64,000 nucleotides of DNA. Origin: JAGOBP01 sp964550855. GTDB lineage: Bacteria; Chloroflexota; Anaerolineae; Fen-1058. The stretch lies in assembly GCA_964550855.1 (NCBI GenBank), contig CAZKBQ010000018.1, positions 12,295-76,294 on the forward strand, read 5' to 3'. The translations under genes and the position numbers were made by a program. Of the stretch, positions 9,173-17,073 are shown one piece after another; position 1 is the first letter of the stretch, and each line of letters starts with the position of its first letter. Under the pieces are notes generated by a model. It was not told where the DNA came from. It saw only the letters and a program-made list of their open reading frames with translations, and searched no databases.

Positions 9173-9412
9173 ATGAGCGAGCAGTTTTCACCGCGATCGG
9201 CATCCGATCGCGGTGATTATTACGAAATTCGGCTGGGCGGCGAATTGGATCCGTGCTGGGCCGAGTGGTTCGATCGGTTGGAGTTGATCGCGCTGCCCGA
9301 TGGGGACACGCTTTTGCGCGGCCCCATCATCGATCAGGCCGAACTGCACGGCGTGCTGATGAAGATTCGCGACCTGGGCCTCAAGCTGCTGGCCGTCAAT
9401 CGCGTGACATGA
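9173..9412 (+). CDS. small conserved 'YEIR' protein linked to MalT-like regulators
   Basis: 79 aa; GAGG lies about eight bases before the ATG. The sequence has the pattern YYEIRLGG...WAEWFDRLEL...LLRGPIIDQAELHGVLMKIRDLGLKLLAVN. From memory, proteins of this pattern (YEIR, WFxGL, GPvxDQAALHGLLxKIRDLnLxLlSVN) are frequent beside LuxR/MalT-type genes in Chloroflexota, which matches its position here; their function is not established. Mixed alpha/beta, no membrane segment. It ends 16 bases from the convergent patatin gene. Confidence 0.75.
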   Translation: MSEQFSPRSASDRGDYYEIRLGGELDPCWAEWFDRLELIALPDGDTLLRGPIIDQAELHGVLMKIRDLGLKLLAVNRVT

Positions 9413-9428
9413 CCAATCGGGCGCGGAA

Positions 9429-10265
9429 TTATCCGCCCGCCGCGTCCGACTGATCCAGCGCTTCGTCGGCCAGGCGCCGCCCGGCCGCGATGAGGTCAGC
9501 CGCGCGGGCAAAGTTCCACAGGCCGGGATCATCGTCGAGATACAGGTGCAGCACGCGCAGCCGCACGCCGGGTTCGCGCCGCACCGCTTCGATTTCCAGC
9601 CGCACCTGCCGATCGATCAGCAGCGAGATGGCCTGGCCGCCGATCGACAACATGTTCCTCGGCGCCGATCCGTCGGCCGTGGGGCGCGGCCCAATGCGCA
9701 GCGCGTAGAGGTCGGTGGCGCCGCGCGCTACGGCCACTTGCAGCGGCAGGTGCGAGATCACACCGCCGTCCAGATAGGGCACGCCGTCCACCGTCCACGG
9801 CGGATAGTACGGCGGCATGGCTGTGCTGCTCATCAGCCCGTCCAGCAGTCGGTCGGCCGGATCATCGCCGAAAACGCGCAGCGCACCGTCGGTCAAGCGG
9901 GCGGCCACCGTATATAGACGCGGCCCGCGCAAATCGCCAAATGTGCCGTCGGCAAACGGCCAACGACGCAAGAACCGGCGCAGCGGCTCGCTGGACAGCA
10001 GGCTGTCCTTGCCGCTGATCAACCTGAAACCCGCGCGCAGCGCCGGCACGTGCGGAAAGTTGGCCGCGGCTTCCTCGCGCCAGATGCGCGCCAGTTCGCG
10101 CACGCCGTCCAGGGTGGGATGCGCCGCCACCCAGGCGGCGTTCAACGCGCCCGCCGACACGCCCACCAGTATGTCCGGGATCAGGCCGCGCTCAAACAGC
10201 GCCTCCAGCGCGCCCACTTGCTGCGCGCCATAGTTGGCGCCGCCGCTCAATACGAATGCTCGCAT
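9429..10265 (-). CDS. patatin-like phospholipase
   Basis: 278 aa with the full patatin signature: glycine-rich oxyanion loop SGGANYGA near residue 8, the nucleophile elbow GVSAGA (Ser about 38), and the catalytic Asp in YLDGGV near 165. Enzymes of this group hydrolyse acyl esters of phospholipids through a Ser-Asp dyad. No signal peptide is visible, so it probably acts in the cytosol on the inner membrane face. GAGGTGAT before the ATG serves as ribosome site, and a TATACT -10-like box lies about 30 bases upstream on the same strand. Transcribed toward the YEIR gene. Confidence 0.9.
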   Translation of the reverse strand: MRAFVLSGGANYGAQQVGALEALFERGLIPDILVGVSAGALNAAWVAAHPTLDGVRELARIWREEAAANFPHVPALRAGFRLISGKDSLLSSEPLRRFLRRWPFADGTFGDLRGPRLYTVAARLTDGALRVFGDDPADRLLDGLMSSTAMPPYYPPWTVDGVPYLDGGVISHLPLQVAVARGATDLYALRIGPRPTADGSAPRNMLSIGGQAISLLIDRQVRLEIEAVRREPGVRLRVLHLYLDDDPGLWNFARAADLIAAGRRLADEALDQSDAAGG

Positions 10266-10725
10266 AACCGATCACCTCACGTTTGTCCCGACAAGTATAA
10301 ATCATAAGATGGAAATGCGCCCGATCAATCCGTCATGGATCGGCGGCTCAACCCGATTGGCTCGTTTTGCCTCAACGGCCGGTCAGCCGGAGTGCGCGTC
10401 ATTGATTGGCCGACCGACTTCTCCGGCGAATGAATTCGCGTCTGGTGGGCGTGTCGCCGATCGTCGGCCTGCGCCGACGAGTTCTGGCACATTTCGTCCA
10501 CGCCGGTGGACGGTCGGCCAACAGCTCGCCAAGTGCGATTGCAATCGCCAGCATGCTTTGGCGCGCACTCGGTCGGCCCGAGCCTGTTGCGCCGGATTTC
10601 ACTTGATGCTATAGTTGCGGCAGCCAGGACAGCGCACCGCTGTCATCCTCGTCCCTCATCAAACCGTTCTAAACGAGCAATTGTGATACGTCGCCAGCCG
10701 CTTGAAGGCCGACGGAAAGGACGTC
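10266..10725. other. divergent intergenic region, patatin / six-PAS kinase
   Basis: 460 bases without a convincing gene. Contains the patatin promoter side (TATACT, 10294-10299 on the minus strand), a partial inverted repeat with the core CGAATGAATTCG (about 10428-10440) that also occurs at 32.9-33.0 kb, and the kinase promoter at 10587-10615. Confidence 0.5.
10587..10615 (+). promoter_or_regulatory. promoter of the six-PAS sensor kinase
   Basis: TTGCGC (10587-10592), a 17-bp spacer and TATAGT (10610-10615) preceded by TGC (extended -10). Lies about 110 bases before the chosen ATG at 10726. Confidence 0.5.
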
Positions 10726-13700
10726 ATGATCAATCGATCAAGTCGTGTGGCAGATCGCCTTGAAGCATGGGCGCGCGCGCCGCGGGGCCAGGCGATCATT
10801 ATCGCCGCTGCCGTCGCGCTGATCCTCTGGCCGGCGGGCAGCCTGATCATTGGCGCGTATCGTGCTCAGCTGCTGGCCGGCGGCTCGACGGCGATCTTCG
10901 AGGTGGCTGGCCTGATCGGGTTGGTGCTGCTGGCCGGCCTGATCTACTACGCCGTCAGCCGCCGCTCGCTGCTGAACGGGGCGCGTCAACGCGAAGCTGA
11001 TCTGCTGGCTCGTGAAGCGCGCAGCCAGGCGCTGCTCAACGCCATCCCCGATCTGATGTTTCGGCTGACGCGCGACGGCACCTTTCTGGACTATCACGCC
11101 GAGCAGACCGATATGGTGATCCCGGCGAATGACGTTATCGGCGCGAATCTGCGCCAGCTGCCCATGCCGCCGGCCGTCATCCAGCGCATGCTGGACAAGA
11201 TCAACGCAGCGCTGGACACCAACCGCATCGAGGTGATGGAATACACGCTGCCGACGGTGGGCGGTGACAAGGATTTTGAAGCCCGCATGGTGGCCTGTGC
11301 GCCCGACGAAGTGGTGGCCATCGTCCGCAATATCACCGAGCGCAATCGCGCCGAGCGAGCGCTGCATCGCTGGGCGCACATCTTTGAGCACGCGGAGTGG
11401 GGCGTGGCCATCGGCAGCGCCGACGGCCGCACGCTGGAACTGATGAATCCCGCCTATGCGCGCATGCACGGTTACACCGTCGACGAATTGTCTCAGATGC
11501 CCATCGCCAGCGTCTTCGCCCCCGGCACCGCCGACGAGCTCAGCCTGTTGATTCAGGCCGCGAATGAGACCGGCCACGCCGTCATCGAATCCCGACACAT
11601 CCGCAAAGACGGCACGATCTTTCCCGTGGTGGTCGATCTGACCGCGGTCAAAGACGACGCCGGCCAGGTGTTGTATCGCGTCGCCAACGTGCAGGACATC
11701 AGCGAACGCAAGCAGGCCGAGGCGCAGCTGCGCGCTTCGGAGGCCGAACTGCGGGCGCTGTTTGCGGCCATGCCCGATGTGATCCTGGTGTTGGATGCGC
11801 GGGGGCGCTACCTGCGCATCGCGCCGACCAATCCGTCATTTTCGCAGCGGCCGCCCGACAACCTGATCGGCCAGTCGCTGCACGATGTCTTCCCGCCTGC
11901 CAAAGCCGCCGAATTCATGAGTATGATTCAGGCTGCCCTGCGCACGCAGCAGCCGGTGCAGGCCGATTACAACCTGGCCGTTGACGGCGAGACAGTGTGG
12001 TACACGGCCACCATCTCACCGCTGCCCGACGACACGGTGCTGCTGGTGGCGCGCGACATCACAGAACGCAAACACTCAGAAGAAACGCTGCGCGAGCGTG
12101 AAGAGCAGTATCGCAGCATCTTTGAAGCCAGCCTGGACGGGCTGTTCATCAACAGCCTCGACGGTTACGTCGTCGATGTGAACCCGGCCGGCGCGAGCAT
12201 GCACGGCTACACCGTGGATGAATGTCGCGGGCTGCGCTCGGCCCAGCTGGTGCCGCCCGATCGGTTGGCCGGCCTCGAAGAATTCCTCGACCGTGTGCGC
12301 CGCGGCGAACAATTCCGCGCGCAGGGGTTTGACCTGCGACGGGATGGCGCACAGTTTCCGGTGGAGATCGTCGGTACGCAGTTCATCTATCGGGGGCGGC
12401 CGCACGCGCTGGCCATTGTGCGCGACATCACCGAGCGCGTGCAGGCCGAGCAGACGCTGCGCGAGCGCGATCTGCAATATCAAAGCGTCTTCGAGTCCAG
12501 CATCGACGGCCTGGCCATCAACAACCTGAACGGCGAGCTGGTTGAATTCAATCCGGCCATGGCTTACATGCACGGCTACACCGTCGACGAGTTTCGCCAC
12601 ATCCAGCCGCCGCAGTTCATTCACCCCGACTCGCAGCCGATGTTTGCCGAATACATGGCGATGGTGAAGGCCGGTCGAGAACTTCGCGGCCGGGCCATGG
12701 ACGTACGCAAAGACGGCTCGATCCTCCACGTCGAAGTCATCGGCACGCCGTTCACGCTGCGCGGCGAACCGCACGCCTTTGCCATCGTGCGCGACATCAG
12801 TGCGCAGGTGGCCGCCGAGAAGGCGCTGCGCGATCGGGAGGAGCAATACCGCAGTGTCTTTCAAGCCGTCAGTGACGGGCTGTTCGTCGACACCATCGAT
12901 GGGAAAATGGTGGACTTTAATCCGGCGGTGGCGTACATGCACGGTTACACCGTGGAAGAGTTCAGCCAGATCCCGACGATTCAGATCATCCATCCCGACT
13001 CGCTGCCGCTGTTTGCGGAATTCGTTGAGACGGTGAAGGCCGGCCGCGAATATCGCTGCCGCGCCATCGACGTGCGCAAAGACGGTTCGCTGTTTCCGGT
13101 GGAAGTGACCGGCATCCCCATCACCTATCGCAGCGAACCGCACATGCTGGCCGTGCTGCACGACATCACCGAGCAGGTGCAGGCCGAGCAGCTGCTGGAG
13201 CAGCGCGTGGCCGAGCGCACGCGCGAACTGTCGGCTTTGCTGGACGTGTCGCGCAATGTGGCCTCCACGCTGGAGATCGAGCCGCTGCTGGGCCTGATCC
13301 TGGATGCGCTGAAGGTGTTTGTGGATTACACCGGCGCCCGCATTTATACGCGCGAGGGGACCCACCTGCGCGTGCGCGCGGCGCGGGGCCAGAATCGCAC
13401 GGATCGCACCATCGGCGGTGACTTCCCCCTCAGCGGCCGCCTCTCCGAGGAAGTCTTCATCCAACGGCGCGTGCTGGTCATCCCCGATCTCACCTCGCCT
13501 GACGATCCCTGGGCCGTCGCGTTTCGAACCGAAGGTCCGACCGACATCGCCGACATCGTCACGCGTGTCCAATCGTGGATGGGCGTGCCCCTCATCGCCA
13601 AGGATCGCGTCATCGGCAGCCTGGCGCTGGAACATGCCCGGGCCGGCTTCTACGACGCGCATCACGCGGAGATCGTGCTGGCGCTGGCGAATCAGGTGGC

Positions 13701-14373
13701 CGTGGCGCTGGAAAATGCGCGCCTGTTCACGGAGGCGCAGGGCAAAGCGGTGCTGGAAGAGCGTCAGCGGCTGGCGCGCGATCTGCACGATTCGGTCACG
13801 CAATCGTTGTACAGCCTGACGCTGCTGGCCGAAGCAGGCCGCCGCCTGATCGATTCTGATGTGCCGCAGGCCGCGCGTTACCTCGGCGACATGGGCGAGA
13901 TCGCGCAACAGTCGTTGAAGGAGATGCGGCTGCTGGTCTATCAACTGCGGCCACTGGCGCTGGCGCACGAAGGGCTGATCGGCGCGCTGCAGGCCCGGCT
14001 CGATTCCGTGGAAAAACGCGCGGGAGTTGAAGCACGCTTCCTGATCGAGGGCAGTCTGGGCAACCTGCCGGCCGTGCTGGAAGAAGGCCTGTTCCGCGTG
14101 GCACAGGAGGCGCTGAACAACGCCTTGAAACATGCCGCGGCCCGATCGGTGGTGGTGCGCTTGCGCGGCGACGATGACTGTGTCACACTTGAGGTGATCG
14201 ACGACGGGCGCGGCTCAACGCGGCTGACCGACGACGCGAAGACGGGCGGCCTGGGCCTGACCAGCATGCGCGAGCGCGTGGCGCAGCTGCGCGGCACACT
14301 CCAGATCGAATCAACGCCGGGCCGGGGCACGCGGGTGGTCGTCGAAGTGCCGCGCAGTAACCCGAACGCGTAA
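10726..14373 (+). CDS. six-PAS, GAF sensor histidine kinase (NarX/HisKA_3 type)
   Basis: 1215 aa. Two transmembrane helices (about 20-42 and 57-80) are followed by six PAS domains (about 102-205, 215-325, 340-446, 461-571, 583-691, 708-815), a GAF domain (842-1001), a HisKA_3 dimerisation domain with RLARDLHDSV (His near 1021) and a HATPase_c domain (1115-1215, GLGLTSMRERV). PAS2 and PAS4-6 share the motif YMHGYTVDE or a close variant, so these modules arose by duplication. The ATG at 10726 is preferred over TTG at 10702 because GGAAAGGA precedes it. The NarL-type regulator begins 32 bases downstream and is its likely partner. The ligand is unknown. Confidence 0.93.
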   Translation: MINRSSRVADRLEAWARAPRGQAIIIAAAVALILWPAGSLIIGAYRAQLLAGGSTAIFEVAGLIGLVLLAGLIYYAVSRRSLLNGARQREADLLAREARSQALLNAIPDLMFRLTRDGTFLDYHAEQTDMVIPANDVIGANLRQLPMPPAVIQRMLDKINAALDTNRIEVMEYTLPTVGGDKDFEARMVACAPDEVVAIVRNITERNRAERALHRWAHIFEHAEWGVAIGSADGRTLELMNPAYARMHGYTVDELSQMPIASVFAPGTADELSLLIQAANETGHAVIESRHIRKDGTIFPVVVDLTAVKDDAGQVLYRVANVQDISERKQAEAQLRASEAELRALFAAMPDVILVLDARGRYLRIAPTNPSFSQRPPDNLIGQSLHDVFPPAKAAEFMSMIQAALRTQQPVQADYNLAVDGETVWYTATISPLPDDTVLLVARDITERKHSEETLREREEQYRSIFEASLDGLFINSLDGYVVDVNPAGASMHGYTVDECRGLRSAQLVPPDRLAGLEEFLDRVRRGEQFRAQGFDLRRDGAQFPVEIVGTQFIYRGRPHALAIVRDITERVQAEQTLRERDLQYQSVFESSIDGLAINNLNGELVEFNPAMAYMHGYTVDEFRHIQPPQFIHPDSQPMFAEYMAMVKAGRELRGRAMDVRKDGSILHVEVIGTPFTLRGEPHAFAIVRDISAQVAAEKALRDREEQYRSVFQAVSDGLFVDTIDGKMVDFNPAVAYMHGYTVEEFSQIPTIQIIHPDSLPLFAEFVETVKAGREYRCRAIDVRKDGSLFPVEVTGIPITYRSEPHMLAVLHDITEQVQAEQLLEQRVAERTRELSALLDVSRNVASTLEIEPLLGLILDALKVFVDYTGARIYTREGTHLRVRAARGQNRTDRTIGGDFPLSGRLSEEVFIQRRVLVIPDLTSPDDPWAVAFRTEGPTDIADIVTRVQSWMGVPLIAKDRVIGSLALEHARAGFYDAHHAEIVLALANQVAVALENARLFTEAQGKAVLEERQRLARDLHDSVTQSLYSLTLLAEAGRRLIDSDVPQAARYLGDMGEIAQQSLKEMRLLVYQLRPLALAHEGLIGALQARLDSVEKRAGVEARFLIEGSLGNLPAVLEEGLFRVAQEALNNALKHAAARSVVVRLRGDDDCVTLEVIDDGRGSTRLTDDAKTGGLGLTSMRERVAQLRGTLQIESTPGRGTRVVVEVPRSNPNA

Positions 14374-14405
14374 ACTGCAGGCAGAGTTAATCACCGGAGG
14401 AATTT

Positions 14406-15059
14406 ATGGCCGACCCTATTCGCATTCTCATCGCCGACGATCACGCTGTAGTGCGGCACGGGCTGCGCGCGCTTATTACCACCGAGCCCGATATGGAACT
14501 GGTGGGCGAGGCCACCGACGGCGTGGAAGCGGTGGACCTGGCGCTGAAGCTGAAGCCCGATGTGATCCTGATGGACATGGCGATGCCGCGCAAGACGGGA
14601 CTGGAAGCCATCCTCGACATCATGCGCACCGACCCACAGGCGCGCATTCTGGTGTTGACCAGCTTTGCCGAAGACGAGCAGGTCTTTCCGGCCATCAAAG
14701 CGGGCGCCGCCGGCTATCTGCTCAAGGACACTGCCCCGCGTGAACTGCTGCAGGCCATCCGCGATGTGCAGAACGGGCTGGTGTCACTGCACCCCACCAT
14801 CGCGCGCAAGCTGGTGGGCGAGTTGAAACGCCCGGCCGATCTGCCGCCCGCCGCCGATCCGCTGACCGAGCGTGAAGTGCAGGTGCTGGCGCTGGTGGCG
14901 CGCGGCCTGTCCAACCAAGAGATCGCCGATCAACTCTTCATCGGCGAGCGCACCGTGCGCACACACATCAGCAACATTCTGGGCAAGCTGCACCTGGCCA
15001 ACCGCACACAGGCCGCGCTGTACGCGCAGCGCGAAGGGTTGGCGCATCTGGAGATGTAA
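14406..15059 (+). CDS. NarL/FixJ-family response regulator
   Basis: 217 aa. Receiver domain 5-120 with Asp11/Asp12, phosphoacceptor Asp57 (ILMDMAMP) and the Lys of LLKD near 107; C-terminal LuxR helix-turn-helix 150-212 (LTEREVQVLALVARGL, then RTVRTHISNILGKL). Strong ribosome site CCGGAGGAA. Its position right after the six-PAS kinase marks it as the cognate regulator. A good intrinsic terminator follows at 15094. The shared promoter module starts only 86 bases after its stop, so the module is a conceivable target (inference). Confidence 0.94.
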   Translation: MADPIRILIADDHAVVRHGLRALITTEPDMELVGEATDGVEAVDLALKLKPDVILMDMAMPRKTGLEAILDIMRTDPQARILVLTSFAEDEQVFPAIKAGAAGYLLKDTAPRELLQAIRDVQNGLVSLHPTIARKLVGELKRPADLPPAADPLTEREVQVLALVARGLSNQEIADQLFIGERTVRTHISNILGKLHLANRTQAALYAQREGLAHLEM

Positions 15060-15093
15060 TTCACCGCGCGCCCGGCGCATTCCGGCTCGTCTC

Positions 15094-15129
15094 CCGCCCG
15101 ATCGGCCTGCCGCGCGATCGGGCGGTTTT
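15094..15129 (+). terminator. intrinsic terminator after NarL-type regulator
   Basis: Eleven-bp stem CCGCCCGATCG (15094-15104) with CGATCGGGCGG (15115-15125), followed at once by TTTT. It separates the two-component operon from the next promoter. Confidence 0.75.
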
Positions 15130-15144
15130 GTGCCGGATTTCACC

Positions 15145-15269
15145 TCGGCCGATTGACGTAGTCGTATCGGCGGTTTGACGTACCGCGCGGTTTGCTGCAA
15201 GTATCCTCTTTCTCCGCGTGAATTTCCCTCGCCCCGACGATGTGAGCGCACCCCGGACACGGTAAGATG
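15145..15269 (+). promoter_or_regulatory. shared promoter module, copy A
   Basis: One of five ~125-bp elements that align almost without gaps. In order: TCGGCC, ATTGACGTAG, a second TTTGACG box about 23 bp on, the pyrimidine block TCCTCTTTCTCC, AATTTCCC, GATGTG, exactly 16 bp, then GGTAAGATG as the -10 region. It drives the degenerate receiver and sigma factor genes (first ATG at 15304). Other copies: 44148, 46210, 46863 and 48588, all on the minus strand. Confidence 0.75.
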
Positions 15270-15303
15270 ATCGATGAGACAAGACCGAAAGCCCTGATCG
15301 ATC

Positions 15304-15711
15304 ATGATTCCGACTGCCCTGGCCATCATCGCCGCACCACCCGATTTCTTGCGTTACAGTCTGCAAGCGCTGCTGGCGCGGCTGCCGCAGATTGACGAGG
15401 TGCGCGGGGCAGCCGACATCCGATCGATCCTGGCGGCCTCGCCGGACACGAGACTGCGGCTGGTGGTGGTGGATGCGGGCCTGCTGCGCGGCGAAGCCGG
15501 CCCCGTGCTGGCACAAATCAAAGCGACGGCCCCGCACGCCCGCCTGGTCGTGCTGGTCGATCGCATTGATCAACAACAGGCCCTGCAGGCCACCGTGGCC
15601 GATCGGGTGTTGTTGAAGGGCTATCCGGCCGCCGCCTTATTTGCCAGCCTGGAACAACTGTTGGTTCAAACGGATCGAAATGATGAACAGCTGCCTGCCG
15701 ACGTGGAGTGA
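15304..15711 (+). CDS. degenerate receiver-domain protein
   Basis: 135 aa with the alternating pattern of a CheY-like receiver: beta-1 TALAIIAAPPDF, beta-3 LRLVVVDAGLLRGEAG, beta-4 ARLVVLVD, and the Lys in VLLKGYPAAAL. The acidic pair after beta-1 is missing (APPDF), while an Asp is kept at the phosphoacceptor position (VVVDAG). This is expected for an atypical receiver used for protein binding rather than phosphorylation. It has no output domain. The sigma factor starts 15 bases after its stop, so they are co-transcribed from module A, and it may act as a partner or anti-sigma-like regulator (inference). Confidence 0.7.
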   Translation: MIPTALAIIAAPPDFLRYSLQALLARLPQIDEVRGAADIRSILAASPDTRLRLVVVDAGLLRGEAGPVLAQIKATAPHARLVVLVDRIDQQQALQATVADRVLLKGYPAAALFASLEQLLVQTDRNDEQLPADVE

Positions 15712-15726
15712 AAAGCGAGGTAGTCT

Positions 15727-16371
15727 ATGACATACATCACCAGCGAGTCCTGGTACGCTGCGCCTCACGCGCTCCAGCCGCCGGCCAGTGAAGAGACTTA
15801 CATTCAAGCCGCGCAGCGCGGCGACCTGGAGGCGTTTAACGCGCTGGTGCTGATGCATCAGGCGCGCGCTTACAACCTGGCCTACCGCCTGCTGGGCGAT
15901 GAGGCCGCCGCAGCCGATGCCACGCAAGAGGCCTTCATCCGCGCCTATCAGCACATCCGCGCTTTTCAGCGCGGCGCGTTCTTCACGTGGCTGTATCGCA
16001 TCGTCGCCAACGTCTGCTACGACCTGCTGCGTTACCAGAAACGGCGGCCCGCTCTGCCCTTTACGCAGCTGTCCGGTGAGGCCGGCGGCGTATCGGACCA
16101 CGACGCGCCGGACTTTGACGCGCCCGCGCCCGAAGACGATGGCCCGGAAACGATAATCCAGCGCCGCGAGCTGGCCGCCCTGCTCCAACAGCACATCAAC
16201 ACGCTGCCGATCGAACAACGCCTGGCGCTGGTGCTCAGCGACGTGCAGGGTCTGAGCTACCAGGAAATCGCCGAAGTGACCCGCAGCAATCTGGGCACGG
16301 TCAAATCGCGGCTAAGCCGCGCACGGACGCGGCTGCGCCGCAGCCTGAGCGCGGCACAGCTGGCGCTGTAA
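15727..16371 (+). CDS. ECF-type RNA polymerase sigma factor
   Basis: 214 aa. Region 2 (about 22-90) has FNALVLMHQARAYNLAYRLL and DATQEAFIRAYQHI; region 4 (150-210) has LPIEQRLALVLSDVQGLSYQ, then EIAEVTRSNLGTVKSRLSRA. There is no region 3, so this is an extracytoplasmic-function (group 4) sigma factor. The acidic linker (DHDAPDFDAPAPEDDGPE) is longer than usual. AGCGAGG precedes the ATG. It is co-transcribed with the degenerate receiver under module A. No anti-sigma gene adjoins it. It ends nine bases from the convergent kdpE stop. Confidence 0.92.
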   Translation: MTYITSESWYAAPHALQPPASEETYIQAAQRGDLEAFNALVLMHQARAYNLAYRLLGDEAAAADATQEAFIRAYQHIRAFQRGAFFTWLYRIVANVCYDLLRYQKRRPALPFTQLSGEAGGVSDHDAPDFDAPAPEDDGPETIIQRRELAALLQQHINTLPIEQRLALVLSDVQGLSYQEIAEVTRSNLGTVKSRLSRARTRLRRSLSAAQLAL

Positions 16372-16380
16372 GCGACCCTC

Positions 16381-17073
16381 TCATTCCCCGCCGCGCAGCC
16401 GATAACCGACGCCCGGCTCGGTGACGATGTACCGTGGCCGGGCCGGGTCAACTTCGATCTTGCGGCGCAAGTTGCTGATGTTCACGCGCAGCATGTGCAG
16501 CTCGTCGTCATAGCCCGGCCCCCACGCCTGCCGCAGCAGTTGATGATGCGTCAACACCTTGCCCGCATTGACGACGAACAACCGCAGCAGATCGTACTCC
16601 GTCGGGGTCAGCTGCACCTCCTGGCCGGCCACGCTCACCAGCCGCCGCGCCAGATCGACGACCAGATCGCCCATCACAAACACCGGCTCATCGGCCGGGC
16701 GCGCCGCGTGCCGGACCGCCGTCCGAATGCGCGCCAGCAGTTCGCCCACGCCAAACGGCTTGGTCAAATAATCATCGGCGCCGGCATCAAGAGCCGCAAT
16801 CTTGTCGGTCTCATGCTCGCGCACCGACAGCACAATAACGGGCACCGTCGTCCACTCCCGCAGCCGCCGCGTCACCTCAACGCCGTCGATATCGGGCAGA
16901 CCCAGATCAAGAATGATCAGATCGGGCCGATTGGCGATCACGGCATCCAGCGCGGCCTGGCCGTTTGCCGCCTCGAAGATGAGATAGTGATGGGCCGACA
17001 ACGCCGCGCGCAAGAAACGGCGGATCGGCGCTTCGTCGTCGACGATCAGGACGCGCAGCTCGCCTTCACTCAT
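16381..17073 (-). CDS. kdpE: KdpE response regulator
   Basis: 230 aa OmpR/PhoB-type regulator: receiver 7-118 with Asp12/Asp13, phosphoacceptor Asp56 (ILDLGLPD) and a conserved Lys (YLTKPFG); winged helix 135-228 (LTPTEYDLLRLFVVNAGKV, VGYRLRG). Overlaps the kdpD stop (ATGAGTGA), which shows the operon link. Together KdpD and KdpE switch on the Kdp potassium pump at low external K+ or osmotic upshift. Last gene of the leftward kdp operon, facing the sigma factor gene. Confidence 0.95.
   Translation of the reverse strand: MSEGELRVLIVDDEAPIRRFLRAALSAHHYLIFEAANGQAALDAVIANRPDLIILDLGLPDIDGVEVTRRLREWTTVPVIVLSVREHETDKIAALDAGADDYLTKPFGVGELLARIRTAVRHAARPADEPVFVMGDLVVDLARRLVSVAGQEVQLTPTEYDLLRLFVVNAGKVLTHHQLLRQAWGPGYDDELHMLRVNISNLRRKIEVDPARPRYIVTEPGVGYRLRGGE

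Noticed and set aside
10383..10606. Small frames in the patatin/kinase intergenic region
   Set aside because: Overlapping frames on both strands, no ribosome site, Arg-rich composition.
12076..14133. 685-codon minus-strand frame opposite the six-PAS kinase
   Set aside because: Composition is antisense-like, and the repeated pattern only mirrors the PAS duplications.
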